Source: Edolisoma coerulescens (lineage: Eukaryota; Chordata; Aves; Passeriformes; Campephagidae). From it: a stretch of DNA of 64,000 nt. The notes below the pieces were generated by a model. That model made no database searches, was not told the DNA's origin, and saw only the letters and a program-made list of their open reading frames with translations. The stretch is taken from assembly GCA_013397115.1 (NCBI GenBank), contig VWZW01001652.1, positions 987,343 through 1,051,342 of the forward strand. The letters run 5' to 3'. Both the position numbers and the translations under genes were made by a program. Below are positions 1-12,875 of this stretch, in pieces. The stretch's first letter is position 1; every line of letters starts with the position of its first letter.

Positions 1-684
1 GGCAGTGATTTCAGTTGCTGACAGAGAACCGGTGATTCATCATAGGTGCTCCACACCTGTAGCTGGTTTACTGCTTCAAAATAGGGAGGCTGCCACTGCG
101 ACTCTAGAGAGCTATCTCTGCTCCATTCCAACAGGTCATACATTGTCTTTTAAAAATAAAAAACAAGCGAAAAATGCTGAAGGTGGCAAGCATGACTCAA
201 ATACAAAACACGATGAACATGCAGTATCAGGTATTCCTTGCTGGGTGCAGAAGTATGGCTGGCAGCTATACCCAGTGACACCGTGGTGCCGTCAAGCTGT
301 GGTTCTTTACAGAGAGACTTAGGTTGCCATCTCACCTGCGCACGACTTTTCCTGGTTTTGCACATCATTCGTGGTCCAATGGCATGAGTTAAAATGAAAA
401 ACGTGACAATATACATTTTTTGACTGTCAGCATGTTTGTGGTTTATTATTTTTCTAGACTGTTTTTACAATTTTGGATATTTTTCTAAGAGAGCTTTGTT
501 TGTGTCCACCGATATATCTAATTTGCCTTCAGAAGGACATAGTGTAAGAAGTGCCTGCATCAGGCATACCCTGACACTGATCTTCCCTTGAAGAGCCAGT
601 CACTGAAAACCAGTTTCAGCTCAGTGCTCTGCTGATGGTGTTTCTGCTGTGTTTGTTTAGATGATGAGCAACCTTATTTAGAAC
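1..684. other. Left-edge sequence, nothing recognised
   Basis: AT-rich DNA before the first CR1. Short open frames here have no family resemblance I can name. Confidence 0.5.
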
Positions 685-1344
685 TGTTGAATCATCAAGG
701 TTGGAAGACACCTCCAAGATCAAGTCCAACCATCGACCCAGCACTACCACTGTAACCCCTAAACCACTAACCCACATCAGCCAGCACCAAATCCAGATAC
801 CTCTTAAATACCTCCAGGGATGGTGACTCCACCACCTCCCAGGACAACCTATTCCCATGCCTGATCACCCTGACAGTGAAAAAATTTTTTCTAATATCTA
901 AGCCAAATGTCTAAGCTTCTAATGTCTCAGCTGAAGGCCATTTCCACTGATCATCTCACTGCAGGCACAGTAGAAGAGACCAACACCCACCTCACTACAG
1001 CTTCCTGTCAAGGAGTTGTAGAGTGATGAGGTTCCCTCTGAGCCTTCTCTTCTCAAGACTAAACAAACCCAGCTACCTCAGCAACTTCTCATTAGACATG
1101 TCTTCTAGACCCTTCCATGAGCCTCGTTGCCCTTTGCTGCAGCACCTCAAAGGCAAACATTTGTTTGCCATTTGCTCCAGCATCTCAATGTCCTTTTTAA
1201 AGAGAGCAGCCCAGAACCAGACTCGAGGTGCAGCCTCAGCAATGCCAAGTACAGGAGGATGATCACTTCCCTGGTCCTGCTGGCCACACGATTCTTGGTG
1301 CAGGCCAAGATGCCCTTGTCCTTCTTGGCCACCTGAGCACACAC
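685..1344 (-). repeat. CR1 LINE fragment, 3' part (interrupted by an LTR)
   Basis: The plus strand reads AATCATCAAGGTTGGAAGA and onward through ACCTCCAGGGATGGTGACTCCA, the reverse complement of a CR1 3' end. The element is therefore on the minus strand with its 3' end at about 685. It runs to GAGCACACAC at 1344, where an LTR is inserted. The CR1 sequence resumes after 2357. Confidence 0.9.
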
Positions 1345-2357
1345 TGGTTCGGGGTTTGATGCTAGCTAAGCACTAGGCACACACAAAAAAACTATTCACT
1401 CATTTTCCTCTGTTATAGCTAAGCAGAGGAGGGGAAATTAAAATGAAAACTTCATGAGTTGAGATAAGGATTAGGGGAAAAACATTTTAAGGGCAAAACA
1501 GGCTCAAAACTTAAACAGTATAAAGAAAATTTATTATTAACAGAATTAAAAGTAAAAAGGGTAATGAGAACTAAAATAAACCTTTAGAACACCTTTCCTT
1601 CACAGGTCCTCCCTCTTTCCACTCACAGCACAAGGAGAAAAAAACATGGAGTTTTGGTCAGTATTTCACTTCTTAAAAATCTTTCTTCAGTACGCTTAAG
1701 GAAAAGAGTTTCTTTTTTTTGCTGTGCTGTGGGATCCTTCCCANCTCTGCATCCTCCCCCATACACTTCATGAATTACAAGGAAACAACTTGTTGTATTA
1801 TAGTCCTCACCATGGGCAAAGGAATCTCAGCTCCAATGCCTGAAGCATTTCCACCCGCTCTGTCCTTTGCACTGACCTCCGTGCTGCCATGCTGGTTCTC
1901 CTCACGTGTCCTCGCTTTTTCTTCTCCGACCCGGAAGGAAATTGTTGTCCGTAGGTATTACTGTTCTCAAGTTCTATCAATTGAAATGTTCTTTTAAAGC
2001 TTCTGTAACGCCGAGGGGTTGATTCTGCCCGGGCTCCACATTGAGGAACTGCTTGCCATTTTTTCGTTGCTGGCCATGTGGTCTCCGCCGGCACCGCACG
2101 GGCAGCCCTGGCCACGTGAGGCTCCCGGTCTCGGGAGGGCCCCAGCGGCCCCCTCACCACCCCTCGGGAGAAGAAAGAGAAATTCCCACCATTTTTCCTT
2201 TCTTAAATATGTCATCACAGAGGTGTTACCAACTTGTCTAATCGGGCTAGTAACCTGCCCATCGTCAGAGCCTTCAGCTATTGGCTCTGTGCTGGACATA
2301 GTAGAGGTTTTGAGCAGCTTTTCTCCCGCCCACCAAAAACCAGGCTGCGTTAAACCA
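1345..2357 (-). mobile_element. Solo LTR of an endogenous retrovirus, nested in CR1
   Basis: About 1.0 kb with inverted termini TGGTT...AACCA, flanked on both sides by the direct hexamer ACACAC (1339-1344 and 2358-2363), which is a target-site duplication. On the minus strand it has TATTTAAG near 2200, an AATAAA around 1535-1530 and the segment GCCTGTTTTGCCC, all in the same order as in the LTR at 25.85 kb. No internal retroviral genes are present, as expected after LTR-LTR recombination. One N (1744) interrupts it. I do not assign a Repbase name. Confidence 0.8.
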
Positions 2358-2363
2358 ACACAC

Positions 2364-2500
2364 TTGCGTTGAGCCAGCTCTCAATGGGCACCCCCAAGCC
2401 CCTTTTTGCCGAGCAGCTCTTTCCCCCATGTAGTGCTGCATGTGTTTGCTGAGACCCAAGTGCAGGACCCAGCACTTTGCCTTATTTCATACCTGCAAAG
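2364..2500 (-). repeat. CR1 LINE fragment, continuation beyond the LTR
   Basis: The sequence GAGCCAGCTCTCAATGGGCA, the AGCACCCCCAAG-type block and GACCCAAGTGCAGGACCC follow each other as in a CR1 reverse complement and continue directly from the part ending at 1344. Removing the LTR and one ACACAC restores continuity of the element. Confidence 0.85.
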
Positions 2501-4395
2501 AACAGCTGCAATTGTTATTTCCATTCTGCTCAAGATTTTCATTACTGTTCATGGATTTTACTTCACAGGAATCCTGTGAGGTAGAGAAACTATTATTATC
2601 CCTGCTTTCAAGATGAGAAATTGAAGCATAAAGAGACAGTATACCTTGCCTCAGGTCATATATATATAGTATGTGGTAAAACCAGAAACTTAATTCAGAG
2701 TTTGGATGCAGATCCAGTTAGTCTAAAACCACAAGTTCATTTTCTTTCTCAAGCTCTGTTTCTCAGGACTCCACTCCTGAAAAACTATTGTGAGAAGGAG
2801 CAAAGCAATGTTGAAAAAAACATGCTAAAAGAAATTTTGTTGAACTTGCGCAGAAAATAATGTGTACTTACATGGAAATGTTGAGAGTAAGCATATTTAC
2901 ACATAAAACATCAGCAGAAATATTCTGGTTTCATAAGCATATGAGCCAATAAGGGGAACACCATGCAAAACGTTGTTTCAATATTGTACACTTAAGATAT
3001 GTGATGTAAGAACTTCCAGTTTTTATTGGTTACATTTCATGCAGGAGCAGGCGAATTGCAGAAACGTTATAAAAATCTTTGGCCAAAGCTGCTAACACAG
3101 TAATCATATCCTGAAGCACTGGCCACATTAGTAGTACCATTATATTCTAAAGAGTTGTGGCATTTTCGTCAAGCACTGTGATAACACACAGTTTCAACTG
3201 TTCCCCACAGCAATTCCTCTCAAGGAACAAAGATGTGTCAAGTGCATCCACAGTCATCTGTGTTAGATGCTTCTGGTACAACTTCAGAGTTTCGGGCCTC
3301 TCCACCATCATGTGTCTCGACAGACACTAGTGTGCCCAGAGTGACATCGTGTAGCCAGCAGCATAAACCTGTAACAAGCCAGCCTCTTCAAACCAGATCT
3401 AGCAGCAGAGTCAGAAGATTGATCTGCATTGAGAAAGCATATGCCAAATTCTTGCCAGAGGACAGTCATGTGCAAGGCTTCTTCCGGCAGCAATGGTACG
3501 TATTCAGCTGCCATTGTTACTAACAAAGTACTAATCATGTTGTGTGTGAGAACAAACTGTGTATAGAGCCAGCCATGCTTGCAAATAAACTCAATTAAAC
3601 CTTCCAAAGATTGAACTGTGTTGGACAAACGTGCTCTGACCAACAGTTTTTATTCTACTTTATTATGGTTAGTTCCTCAAAAGTGTAGTCATGGTGCCTT
3701 TACCGCTTTCCAAGTATCTCTCTTGTGTCCTTCTGACCAAATACTGACAATTCTCCCAATTTCTTTCTTCAGTGACAGTCTTGCCCATATTACTGACTAC
3801 TCTTACTAATTACTTCTGCTATATCCAAAGATAAGCAAGAACTTTATCTTTCAAAAACCTCTTCTTCTCCGGCTGTCCTCAGGGCCTCATGCTAAAGCAT
3901 GAAAGAAATGGTCAGGCAGAAATAACTCAATATTTATATGAACCTTTCATGATAAATGACATTCTTCCCACTCTGTGGTCCAGAATGTTTGCTAGTTAAC
4001 ATACCAAACACAATGGATAGAAAAATCTATCATTGCTGGGATTGCTGGTGTCTGTGAAAAAAGAAAAGATTGATTTTAAAAGGGAAAAAATAGCTTATAA
4101 TTCAAAATTTAACAATGTGTAGTTCGCTTTTCTTGAATGAGCAATAAAATGCACATGCTATTTGTGACGAGATGCTAGTGTGTGGACATAACACTCAGGA
4201 ACACCATGGGATTCCCCTATTTCTGGTGTAGCCATATAGAAGTCAGTGAAGGTGTGTACCAGCAATTAGAAGTGGTCAAGACAGCTACTCACCAAGTTGC
4301 ATTAGCTGACCATATCTGCATTCCTTACCTGTGGCAACTGTCTACCTTCATACCTTCATAAGGAATTTTTTCATGGGAAGGTTTTTTAAACATTG
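2501..4395. other. Intergenic DNA, no gene recognised
   Basis: AT-rich sequence. One possible old LTR is noted separately at about 3000-3650. Otherwise I recognise nothing. Confidence 0.5.
3000..3650 (+). repeat. Possible old LTR-like sequence
   Basis: A moderately GC-rich stretch ends with AAATAAACTC near 3583, then about 65 bases later GACCAACAG, the order expected for an R-U5 end of an avian LTR. The 5' boundary is unclear and I see no flanking duplication. Weak call. Confidence 0.22.
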
Positions 4396-4396
4396 A

Positions 4397-4575
4397 AATG
4401 TACTTCTCAGGGACATGGTAGAGTCATCATCCCTGGAGATGTTCAGGAAACAACTGGGAGTGGCACTCAGTGCCACGGTCTAGTTGACAAGGTGGTGATC
4501 AGTCAAAGGTTGGACTCGGTGATCTTGGAGGTCTTTTCCAAACTAAGTGATTGGTGATTCTGTGATTCGTGATGA
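4397..4575 (+). repeat. CR1 LINE 3' end fragment
   Basis: The plus strand ends with GATCTTGGAGGTCTTTTCCA, then TGATTCTGTGATTCGTGAT, the CR1 3' terminus with its short repeats. It begins near TACTTCTCAGGGACATGG. Heavily 5'-truncated. Confidence 0.88.
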
Positions 4576-7500
4576 CAGCCTAGGCAAACGTGTATTGTTT
4601 TGCAGTTGCTAGAGGCAGGGAACCAGGAATGCAGTCTGTTAATGTGGCTCAGCTAACAAGAGGCAATGCGTTATGCTCTGATTGTTCAGTCAATTGCAAG
4701 GGTCTGTTTGTGGCCAATGCAGAAGGAGAGTCCAATCATAGCTGCCAGTTTTAAGGGGAGCTCAGCCCAGTGAATGGAGGTGGTGGGGGTGGAGCAGAAA
4801 GGTTAACTTCTGGCTTGTCTTCTTTTAGGGTGAAAGAGGAAGCTGCTACTTTCCAGTGTTTCCTCTAATTGGTTCTTCTCTGTGAACAAGCCAGAATAAG
4901 GAAAAAAATTGTGCTTTTTTTCCGGAAGAAGCAGAAGTTTCATCTGGAAGTCCTAACAAACTCTCTGAATCTGTATGCATTTTGCATACAAAACCCTGTA
5001 TGTGGCTTGACAACTCCTCGTGTGGAAGCTGATGCACCACGTGTGCTCCCTTAAGGCTTTATAGGTAGTATATGTCTTTTTCTGAATTAGATCCAGAGAC
5101 CTGAAACACAAGCTGAGGTGCTCTTTCACCAAGTAGTGTGAGGCAGATTTACCACTCACCCAAAAATTGTGGGAAGAATGGAAAAGAATGTATGTCCTCT
5201 TGACTCAGTAACTTCTCACTCAACATGTAAAGACCTGAACTTGGCAAAGTGGCTCAGAGCTTTTCTGCATAATGAAATGAAGATTCTTAAACAAAAGAAA
5301 CTCACCAAGTGAAAATCCAATGGGATTTTCTCAGATGACAGTACTATTTCTATCAGAAAGGAAATTTGCTAAGTAGCTGCAGTGGTACAGTTTCTTCATT
5401 GGGAGCCTGCAATGAAATATCTGCATACCTTCATTCATTGTCCTTTTTTTCTGACAGAAATGAAACTCCACAAACAATAGCATTTTTGCAAACACTTGCA
5501 AGAACCCTGATGGTAATTAGGTTTCGAATGTATTTTCTGTAACTTCCTTTGGTTTTTATTCTGGCTTTGGAAATTCGTAATTATTTAGCATGCATCTTTG
5601 TTTCCTCTCTTACCCTCTGGCTGTCTGGTCTGTTTAGGTTGCATATTTCTGTGATGTTTGTGCTATGTTTGCACATTGCCCAGTATTAAGCAACTCCCAA
5701 TTTGTTTGGCTTCTCTACTTGCTATTGTGATACAAATTATAAATAATTCCACACTGTTTAAAATCATTATTATTTCAGAAGCTCTAGGGATTAACTCTGG
5801 TTTCCTGTTTATGAAAATATAGTTTTACTGGTTTTGCCAGAGATTGAGGGCATTCCATTAGGCACAGTAAAAAGCAGACTTCGCATTTTACAGGCTTTGC
5901 AACGTGTTACCATGAAAACAGGTAGAATGGTCTGGGAATGGGAGGAAACACTCTGGAATCCTTTGTGACATCTAATTTTTCTTACTGTTGCTGTTAATAT
6001 TCCTAGTGCCTTGCTAATGGCAGAGAGAGTTTTACAGACATCTCATTAGTGCTGCTAGCTAGGTTCAAGTATTTTTCTAGGAAGCTTTTATCTGTCTGGA
6101 AAAAAGTCCTCTGACTTTTTAGCATCCAGCAAGCAGTTTTTGAAAGCTGACATGGGTTTAGTTCTTTGAGTTAGTTTTCCTACTACATTTTTTTCTTTTT
6201 TAATTGCCATTTCCACTAAAGATTTATACTTTTTTTTTTTTTTCAATGCAACTGCATCAGCCCTGTTCCGAGCTGCAAACCAGGTGTACTCACATTCTAA
6301 CTGCTATTAAGCTGCCTGTCCTTGCAATAGAACCAACTCAGTGTAACTGAGGATTAATGACAAGTTGGTAAGCCTTCATCTAATAATAATATAAATCTCC
6401 ATTGATTTTTCTTACTTTAGGCTTACTTCAAACCCATTTTGCCCCATCACCAAAATAAAAGGAACATGAAAAGAAAACCAGCATTCCCTCTGCATTCAGA
6501 ATAATTCTATTTCTGACTTTTAAAAAATAAAATAGGATGGTGTATCTAGTGTCAGGGCTATTTTGTGCTCTGGAGGTGAATTCTGTCATATCCATTAAAG
6601 GCTCCCTGGTTCCTAAACACAGGGAAGTACCCCAGTCTGATCCTGACCTTAAAACTTGAATGACTTAGTGGAAGACATACCACTGTCTTCAGTGAGACCA
6701 GTTTTTTCACCTTGTAAAAAATTTCAGATCCTAACAGAGGGCTGTGTGTGTTTGGGTACTTTTTCTTTATACCAGGGGCTTTCATGTTCAGTTCCACCTT
6801 ATAAAATACAGTGTATCTTTTCCTTTGATTTTGTTTTTCTTATCCTACACTGTTTATTCTAGCTAGTTAAATTTAATTATTTAATTTTAGGCATGTGACC
6901 TGAATCTTACTCAACTAATGGGTAGATAACCTAAAAATGATAGGTTAACTCTAAAAGCCTTCTTGCAGTAGTATTTGCTGTGCCATCAATCACTCCATTA
7001 GGATGGCTTCCTGGTTTATGTAACTGCCAGTAAGTTGCATCAGCTCATATACTGTTGGTATTTTTTGATCTCTTGACAACCTGCTAGTTTAATTTGGAAT
7101 TGTTTTCAGTTCTAGGCTACCACAAATTTACAACATTTGTTTGGAACAGGATATTCATATTCATGAGAAGAAAATAACCGCCCTTAGCATTTGAACAGTG
7201 ACTGTAAGCCTGAAGCATATGCTTTGAACTTGAAACTGGGATGTCAGACAGTGATGAGTACAGGTGTTTATTTCGTGTCCATAGTACTGGTCAAAAGAGG
7301 TGGGGGTCACAACAGAAGTAGTTGATGTGCTTGGAAAACCATACTCAGTTTTTCCTAGAACAAGAATCCCACTGACTGCTAGCACAGTTGGGGAGTCTTT
7401 CAGAAAAATCTCAGGTCAAGCCAGAGGCAGAGTATATAAGAAGTCACCTCAAAAATTAAATTCAGCTGCTATTCACACCCCAGAAAATGTGTGTGTGAGG

Positions 7501-9258
7501 TTACAGAGGTTTTTTTATCACCTTGCCATCAGCCTCACTGATTCATTCCTGGGGAAGGTGCAGTTTTGCACATCCAGCTGCACTGCCAGACAGAGAGAAT
7601 TTGCCACAACAGGGCATGGGTGTCTGCACAGGCCTGCGCCCAAACACCTGCCTTTTCATTCCTGAACCAAACAAGCCCACTGATGTAGCAAATAACATTG
7701 ACAATGGTGTAGGAGAATGTTTTCCTGAAGTTGAAATGGGTGTTAGCATCCATTCTGAATGCTAGTCTCAGATTTGCAAAGGGAAGAAATATCTCAGTCT
7801 GTGCCAAAACTATAAAAGAACACAAATGTATGCACGTAGGTTGAAATACAACTATCAATAAGAGAACAGGATAAAGTTCCATGGATTCTGTAGCCCATAT
7901 TTTCTAGTTTCTTAGATTTTCTATCCTGCAATTGATTCCCTGGTGGGTGGTAAAAAGTCAAATGACTAAAATATTTCTTGCAGAGGAGATATTCAGGAAG
8001 TCCCTACTGTGTAATTTCTCCACAGTCTAATAAAGGGAAACAAGACTCTGGTGTTTTCCATCTCCTGGACAGTATTTCTCTTATCCCTTGGGCTACCTGT
8101 TTTACTTGGACTTATAGAGTCTAAAAATCTGGGACTTTACCTTCTCATGATAAACACACAGATAGGCACAGCATGTACAATTTGAACTAAGGTAAGAAGA
8201 GCCTTACTTATGCAGACACAAAAAAAAAAAAAAAAGAAAAAGAAAAGCTCTAGCACAAAACTGAGAAAGAGAGCAAATAGAATAAGAGGAAAATAGCTGT
8301 AGAGAAATCTCATATTTTCATATTTATGGATTTGGGAGAATTGGCCTAGAAAATGGGTCTACCCAGTTACCCAATTGACATGATGAAAATCACGCCTGCC
8401 ATAGGCAGTCAGAATACACTTTTTCCAGCTTTATGCCTTTAGCAATCTATAGTGGCAATGAAATCTGCCATCTAATCACACTGTAATCCAAATATTCTGT
8501 TAAACTGTATTTCCTCTGTGTGTTGAGTGACTGCCTTTTCTCCCCTATGGCAAAAAAAAGTTGAGAAGGCAGCATTTAATCACCATTTTCTTTCCCTTTA
8601 CTAGCCTATAGTTAATTTATTTCCTTTTCTCAGGAAACCATGCAAAACATGGGAAGCTTTCCCCAGATGTAACTGCTGAGCTCTCAGTAGCAACATTTCT
8701 GTCTAACATATCAGAGCATCATGATATTTAATCTGAATTAAATACAATCTTACTATATTGAAAAACAAAAGTAAATAAAAACATATTTCTAAACTAAGGG
8801 GATTTAATGCCTTGGAAATTGTGCTGGGAAAAAATGTTCAGCTGTTTGAATTAATTGGTAAGTTGCAAACTAAAAGATGATCAATTATGCCTTCCTGAGA
8901 AGTGTCAGAAGAACTGGGTTTCAGGAGTGTAAGCACTCAGTGGAAGCAGTTTGCTGCTGTGCCTTCAGGGTCATACCTGGCAGCCAGCAGCAGGTGCAGT
9001 GCAGTGGATTTGTACTGGTGTAATGAGGGTGAGATGACCCAAGCGTCCTTCCTACTGCAATGGTATTTGTAGCCGGTGTTCATTCAGTGAGATGAGACTT
9101 TAAATACGTTTTGTTATGATAACCAACACTTTAAATGGCACAAAAGTTGTTTTAACTGACAGTTCTTTCTCTCTGTTATATTGCAAGTATTCCTGGAACC
9201 TCCTTTTTTTGTGGGACATCAACAGTAGCTCAGCAGGAGGTGATTGCACTGCAGAAAT

Positions 9259-9313
9259 ATCTTCCCTTCAAATCACTCAGAGAAACATCTTCCTTTCAAA
9301 TCACTCAGAGAAG
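9259..9313. repeat. Two-copy 28-bp tandem repeat
   Basis: The unit beginning ATCTTCC and ending CACTCAGAGAA occurs twice in direct succession (9259-9286 and 9287-9313), with one internal substitution and a variable last base. Confidence 0.85.
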
Positions 9314-9985
9314 TCTTGGGACATTCAGAATTCACAACTTGTCTCACACCAGTCTTACCTCCATCTTGTTCTGGAACTGTTTAAAGAAAATATTTGAGGT
9401 GAAAGCAATGAAACAACCACACTATCTCATACAGTTAAGTTTCTGTGAAAAAAAAGGTGAAGGAATGCACACCTGATTTTCCCCTTTAAATTGAAGCATT
9501 CAGCTCCTGCTAATTAGCAATTTGAGTAGAGCTTGGTGGACTCTGAGTAATTGCAAAGAAAGAACAGGCACTGCACAATAAGGCTGTGTGAATAAACTTA
9601 AGAACAATCTATTCTTTAAATGGATAGTAAAGGTAATTCAGGTTCCAAATTAGATCTGGATGGTGCTCCAGATATTGAACTCCCATTGAAATTTACAGCA
9701 ACTTCAGAAACATCTCTTATTAAAAAAAAATAGAATTTTTATTGTGTCTGAGTAGATTTCAGCTATTCATTCCAGTACAGTTCATTCTGTAAACAAAGCA
9801 CATTAGTGTATGAATACCAGTCAGGTGTTCTACCAGATCAGGTTCAGCAGTTTAACAGGCTACCCTTTTCTAAATAGTAGAAATGACACTTTTTAACATC
9901 CCAAAAATAGTCCAAGCAAACTTCTGCTGAATTGTGTTACAGTTTAAAAATCCCCAACAAAGAGACTGTTTACAGTGTGCATAAG

Positions 9986-10015
9986 AAACCAAAACCAAAA
10001 CCAAACAAAACCAAA
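9986..10015. repeat. Short (AAACC)n-type simple repeat
   Basis: Repeating AAACCAAAACCAAAACC units with minor variation. Confidence 0.85.
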
Positions 10016-12537
10016 GTTAAATAAGAAGAGTTATAATGAGAATGTGCAGGACAGCGGCAAGGAACAACTATATGAAATATCCCACTCATTAATATATTTA
10101 GGAAAATAATCCAAGGATTTCTCTGCTGAATACCTGACTGAAACTGTGAAAGGCCTTTTTCTCGAACAACACACGGCTGAGCTGTACATGGCAATGATAC
10201 CTAAATAGGACTGTGTCCTGGGGGATATAAGGATGTGTAATTTTGGAAAATCAGTGTGTACTCTGGTGCTTTGTATCCATCACGTGATTTCTTCCTTTTT
10301 GTTCTGAATCTCCAGCTCTGCTAGTCCAAATACACACTTGGAAACAAGTTAACCATCACTAGCTTCACCAAGGGTATTGCAGCCTACCTGTGTGACAAAA
10401 CCAGAACGAGCTGCGACATCCTTGTTGTTAACACATCACATTGCCCTGTCAAGGACCAAGGAATTCAAAACATCAAGGAGTATCACACAGGCTGGTTTTG
10501 GCTTTATTGGGTAGAAGAGGGTGTGTAGGACACGAAAAGCAAAGGAGTTGTGGGAGTAGGACTGGGAATGATGTTCTGCTTCATAACTCCTCCCCCACCA
10601 CACCCGGTGTTTACAGTTTTGTCGGCATCTGGTTGTATATTGTAGTTCAATTTTAAGGCCCTGTCCCCATTGCACTTCAAGTGCTGATAGCCAGATCTGT
10701 GCTTAAGACACAATCTTGCTGGAAAATAGTTAGCCCAATTTACCCATGCAATGTGAGATCATGTTTAAAAACTATTTAAATCCTCTCAAGCACTAAGCTT
10801 TTGTTTAAAGATATTTTTTAACCTGCATACTGCCAGTGCTAGAGCAACTTCAGTAATGTGGAAAACAAGTGGGAACAACAGCAAAGACATGCTGCTGGCA
10901 ACCGATGCTGCTCAAACCTGTTCCACATAGCTGCCAGAGCTTTTCCTGTAATGGTACACCAGCAGATTCACACCACTCAGAAAAGGTCGGAATTTTTTGA
11001 CAAAAAACATTTCTAACCTTTAGCAAAAGTATACAGATTGGTATTACAAGATACTTTATAAAATATTTGTAAGGGCAAACCAAATTTAATATCTAGGCAC
11101 ATGTTAATGGGAGTTTAAAAAAAAGAATATACTAACTAATTTGTGTTACAGGACAGATCAGGAGGGCTCTTCCAAATTTTTTCCCCCAGCCCATTCTAGA
11201 TTTGGAAAATAATGTGAAATTTCCTGGGAAATGAAATTCTTTATCTATCTCCCATGCCCACTTCCTCAAGAATGCAGATGTACTTACGATGACATAATGT
11301 GACGAAATAAAAGGAAATAAATTGTAATGGAAGGATATATCCTAAAGGGCTATTTCTGTTCCCAGTGAAATCAATTTAACAATTCCCATTGACTTCAGTG
11401 GGAACTGGGTTAAGCTTAGTTAGTTTTAAAGGAACTTTAATAGTGGAATAGTTGTCTACCTTGGGCAAAAAGAGAATGGGGGATGTTCTAAGTATCAAAT
11501 TAGGGACATGGGGTCGTGTTCTGTTTATTATGCCCTGACAATCTGGTGTGGGAACAGACTAACTAAATATGCTCTGGTCTTCCTTTACAAATTTCATACT
11601 GCCACTTCCCTTAAATGATACTTAAAAACAGTACAAACATACACACACAGACACACAACCTGAAACCTTCCTCTTGAAGCTGTAAAATTCTTCCCTCCCT
11701 TCCCAAAACTACCTCTGCATCAAACAGTTCTTCCACACATACAAGTTTATAACCCAGGAACAGGACAGATTCAGTTTCAGAAAATGCCTCATCTGTGCTG
11801 AGAATTTCATGTTTACCTGTCACTATCAATTCCATGCACTTCAGCATATATTATTAGTTTGGTTGTGACTGTCTTTCCAGGGTTTCAATCTAGGAGTGCA
11901 CACTTATGCCAGGATGGAGTTGAGAGGCAGATGCCAGGATAGAGTTGGGGGACAGGCAGGGATGTGGAAACACACTGCACCTGCCTCTTGTTCCCAGCTG
12001 TACCTTGGTTGTTATGCAGAGCTAAGCAGGACTAGCAGCCTATTGGGGACTGGCAATGTGCTCTAGCAGGTCCTGTGTTCAGCATGTTGGTGGTCCAGAA
12101 TGTGTGATATGCCGCAAAGTGCCCTTACCCCACAGTAAAGACACAATCTATTTGTCCCATACTAATGTTAGAAAAACTCAGATATGTCAAATTTCAGTTC
12201 AAATTTTGTAACTACTGATGTGTATGTGTCTGAACCAGTTTCTCTGGCTTTTCTGTCCATTTAGAGTTCACCCACATATGACCCCTGCATATACAATTTT
12301 TACTAGCACAACAAACAATCTACAGAAGCAGGAAATTACTATGTCTTCGTTCATTCCCCAAGGTGGTCAGCTGCTTTGAAAACAGGGAGCAGAAACATGC
12401 TGAATATGCAATGGAAACTCAGGATATTTAATATGATTGCTGTGAGTTTTGCTGTTGTTCACTGTTTACCTTGAACCAACATCCAAACCCCTCATTATAT
12501 CATGTTTAAAATCAAAACAAGAAAGTTCTCACATATC

Positions 12538-12875
12538 TAGAAATCACAGAATCACACAGAATCAGCTAGGCTGGAAGAGACCTCTGAGATCAGCGAGTCC
12601 AACCCATGACCAAACACCACCCTGTCAACCAGACCATGGCACTGAGTGCCACATCCAGTATTAAACACCTCCAGGGACAGTGACTCTACTACCTCCCTGG
12701 GCAGCCTAAACATTCCAATGTCTAATTACCCTTTCTGTAAAGGTACCCTTCCTGATGCCCAACCTAAACCTCCCCTGACACAGCTTAAGACTGTGTCCTC
12801 TTCTCCTGTTCTAGTTGCCTGGGAGAAGAGGCCAACCCTCACTTTGCTACAGCCTCCTTTCCTGTTGTAGAGGGC
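12538..12875 (-). repeat. CR1 LINE 3' fragment
   Basis: The plus strand begins AAATCACAGAATCACACAGA, then GGCTGGAAGAGACCTCTGAG and ACACCTCCAGGGACAGTGAC: a CR1 reverse complement ending near the GGGAGAAGAGGCCAACCC block. Confidence 0.92.

Larger units (their letters stand above)
4576..12537. other. Intergenic DNA, no gene recognised
   Basis: AT-rich single-copy-looking DNA. It contains a T run at 6229-6243, an A-rich run at 8218-8248, an (AAACC)n-like run at 9986-10015, a 28-bp tandem duplication at 9259-9313 and a short CA-rich patch at about 11638-11658. No open frame shows splice context or a family motif. Confidence 0.6.

Noticed and set aside
3233..3523. 96-codon plus-strand frame rich in Ser, Thr and Val
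   Set aside because: No family resemblance, and it sits in possible LTR sequence.
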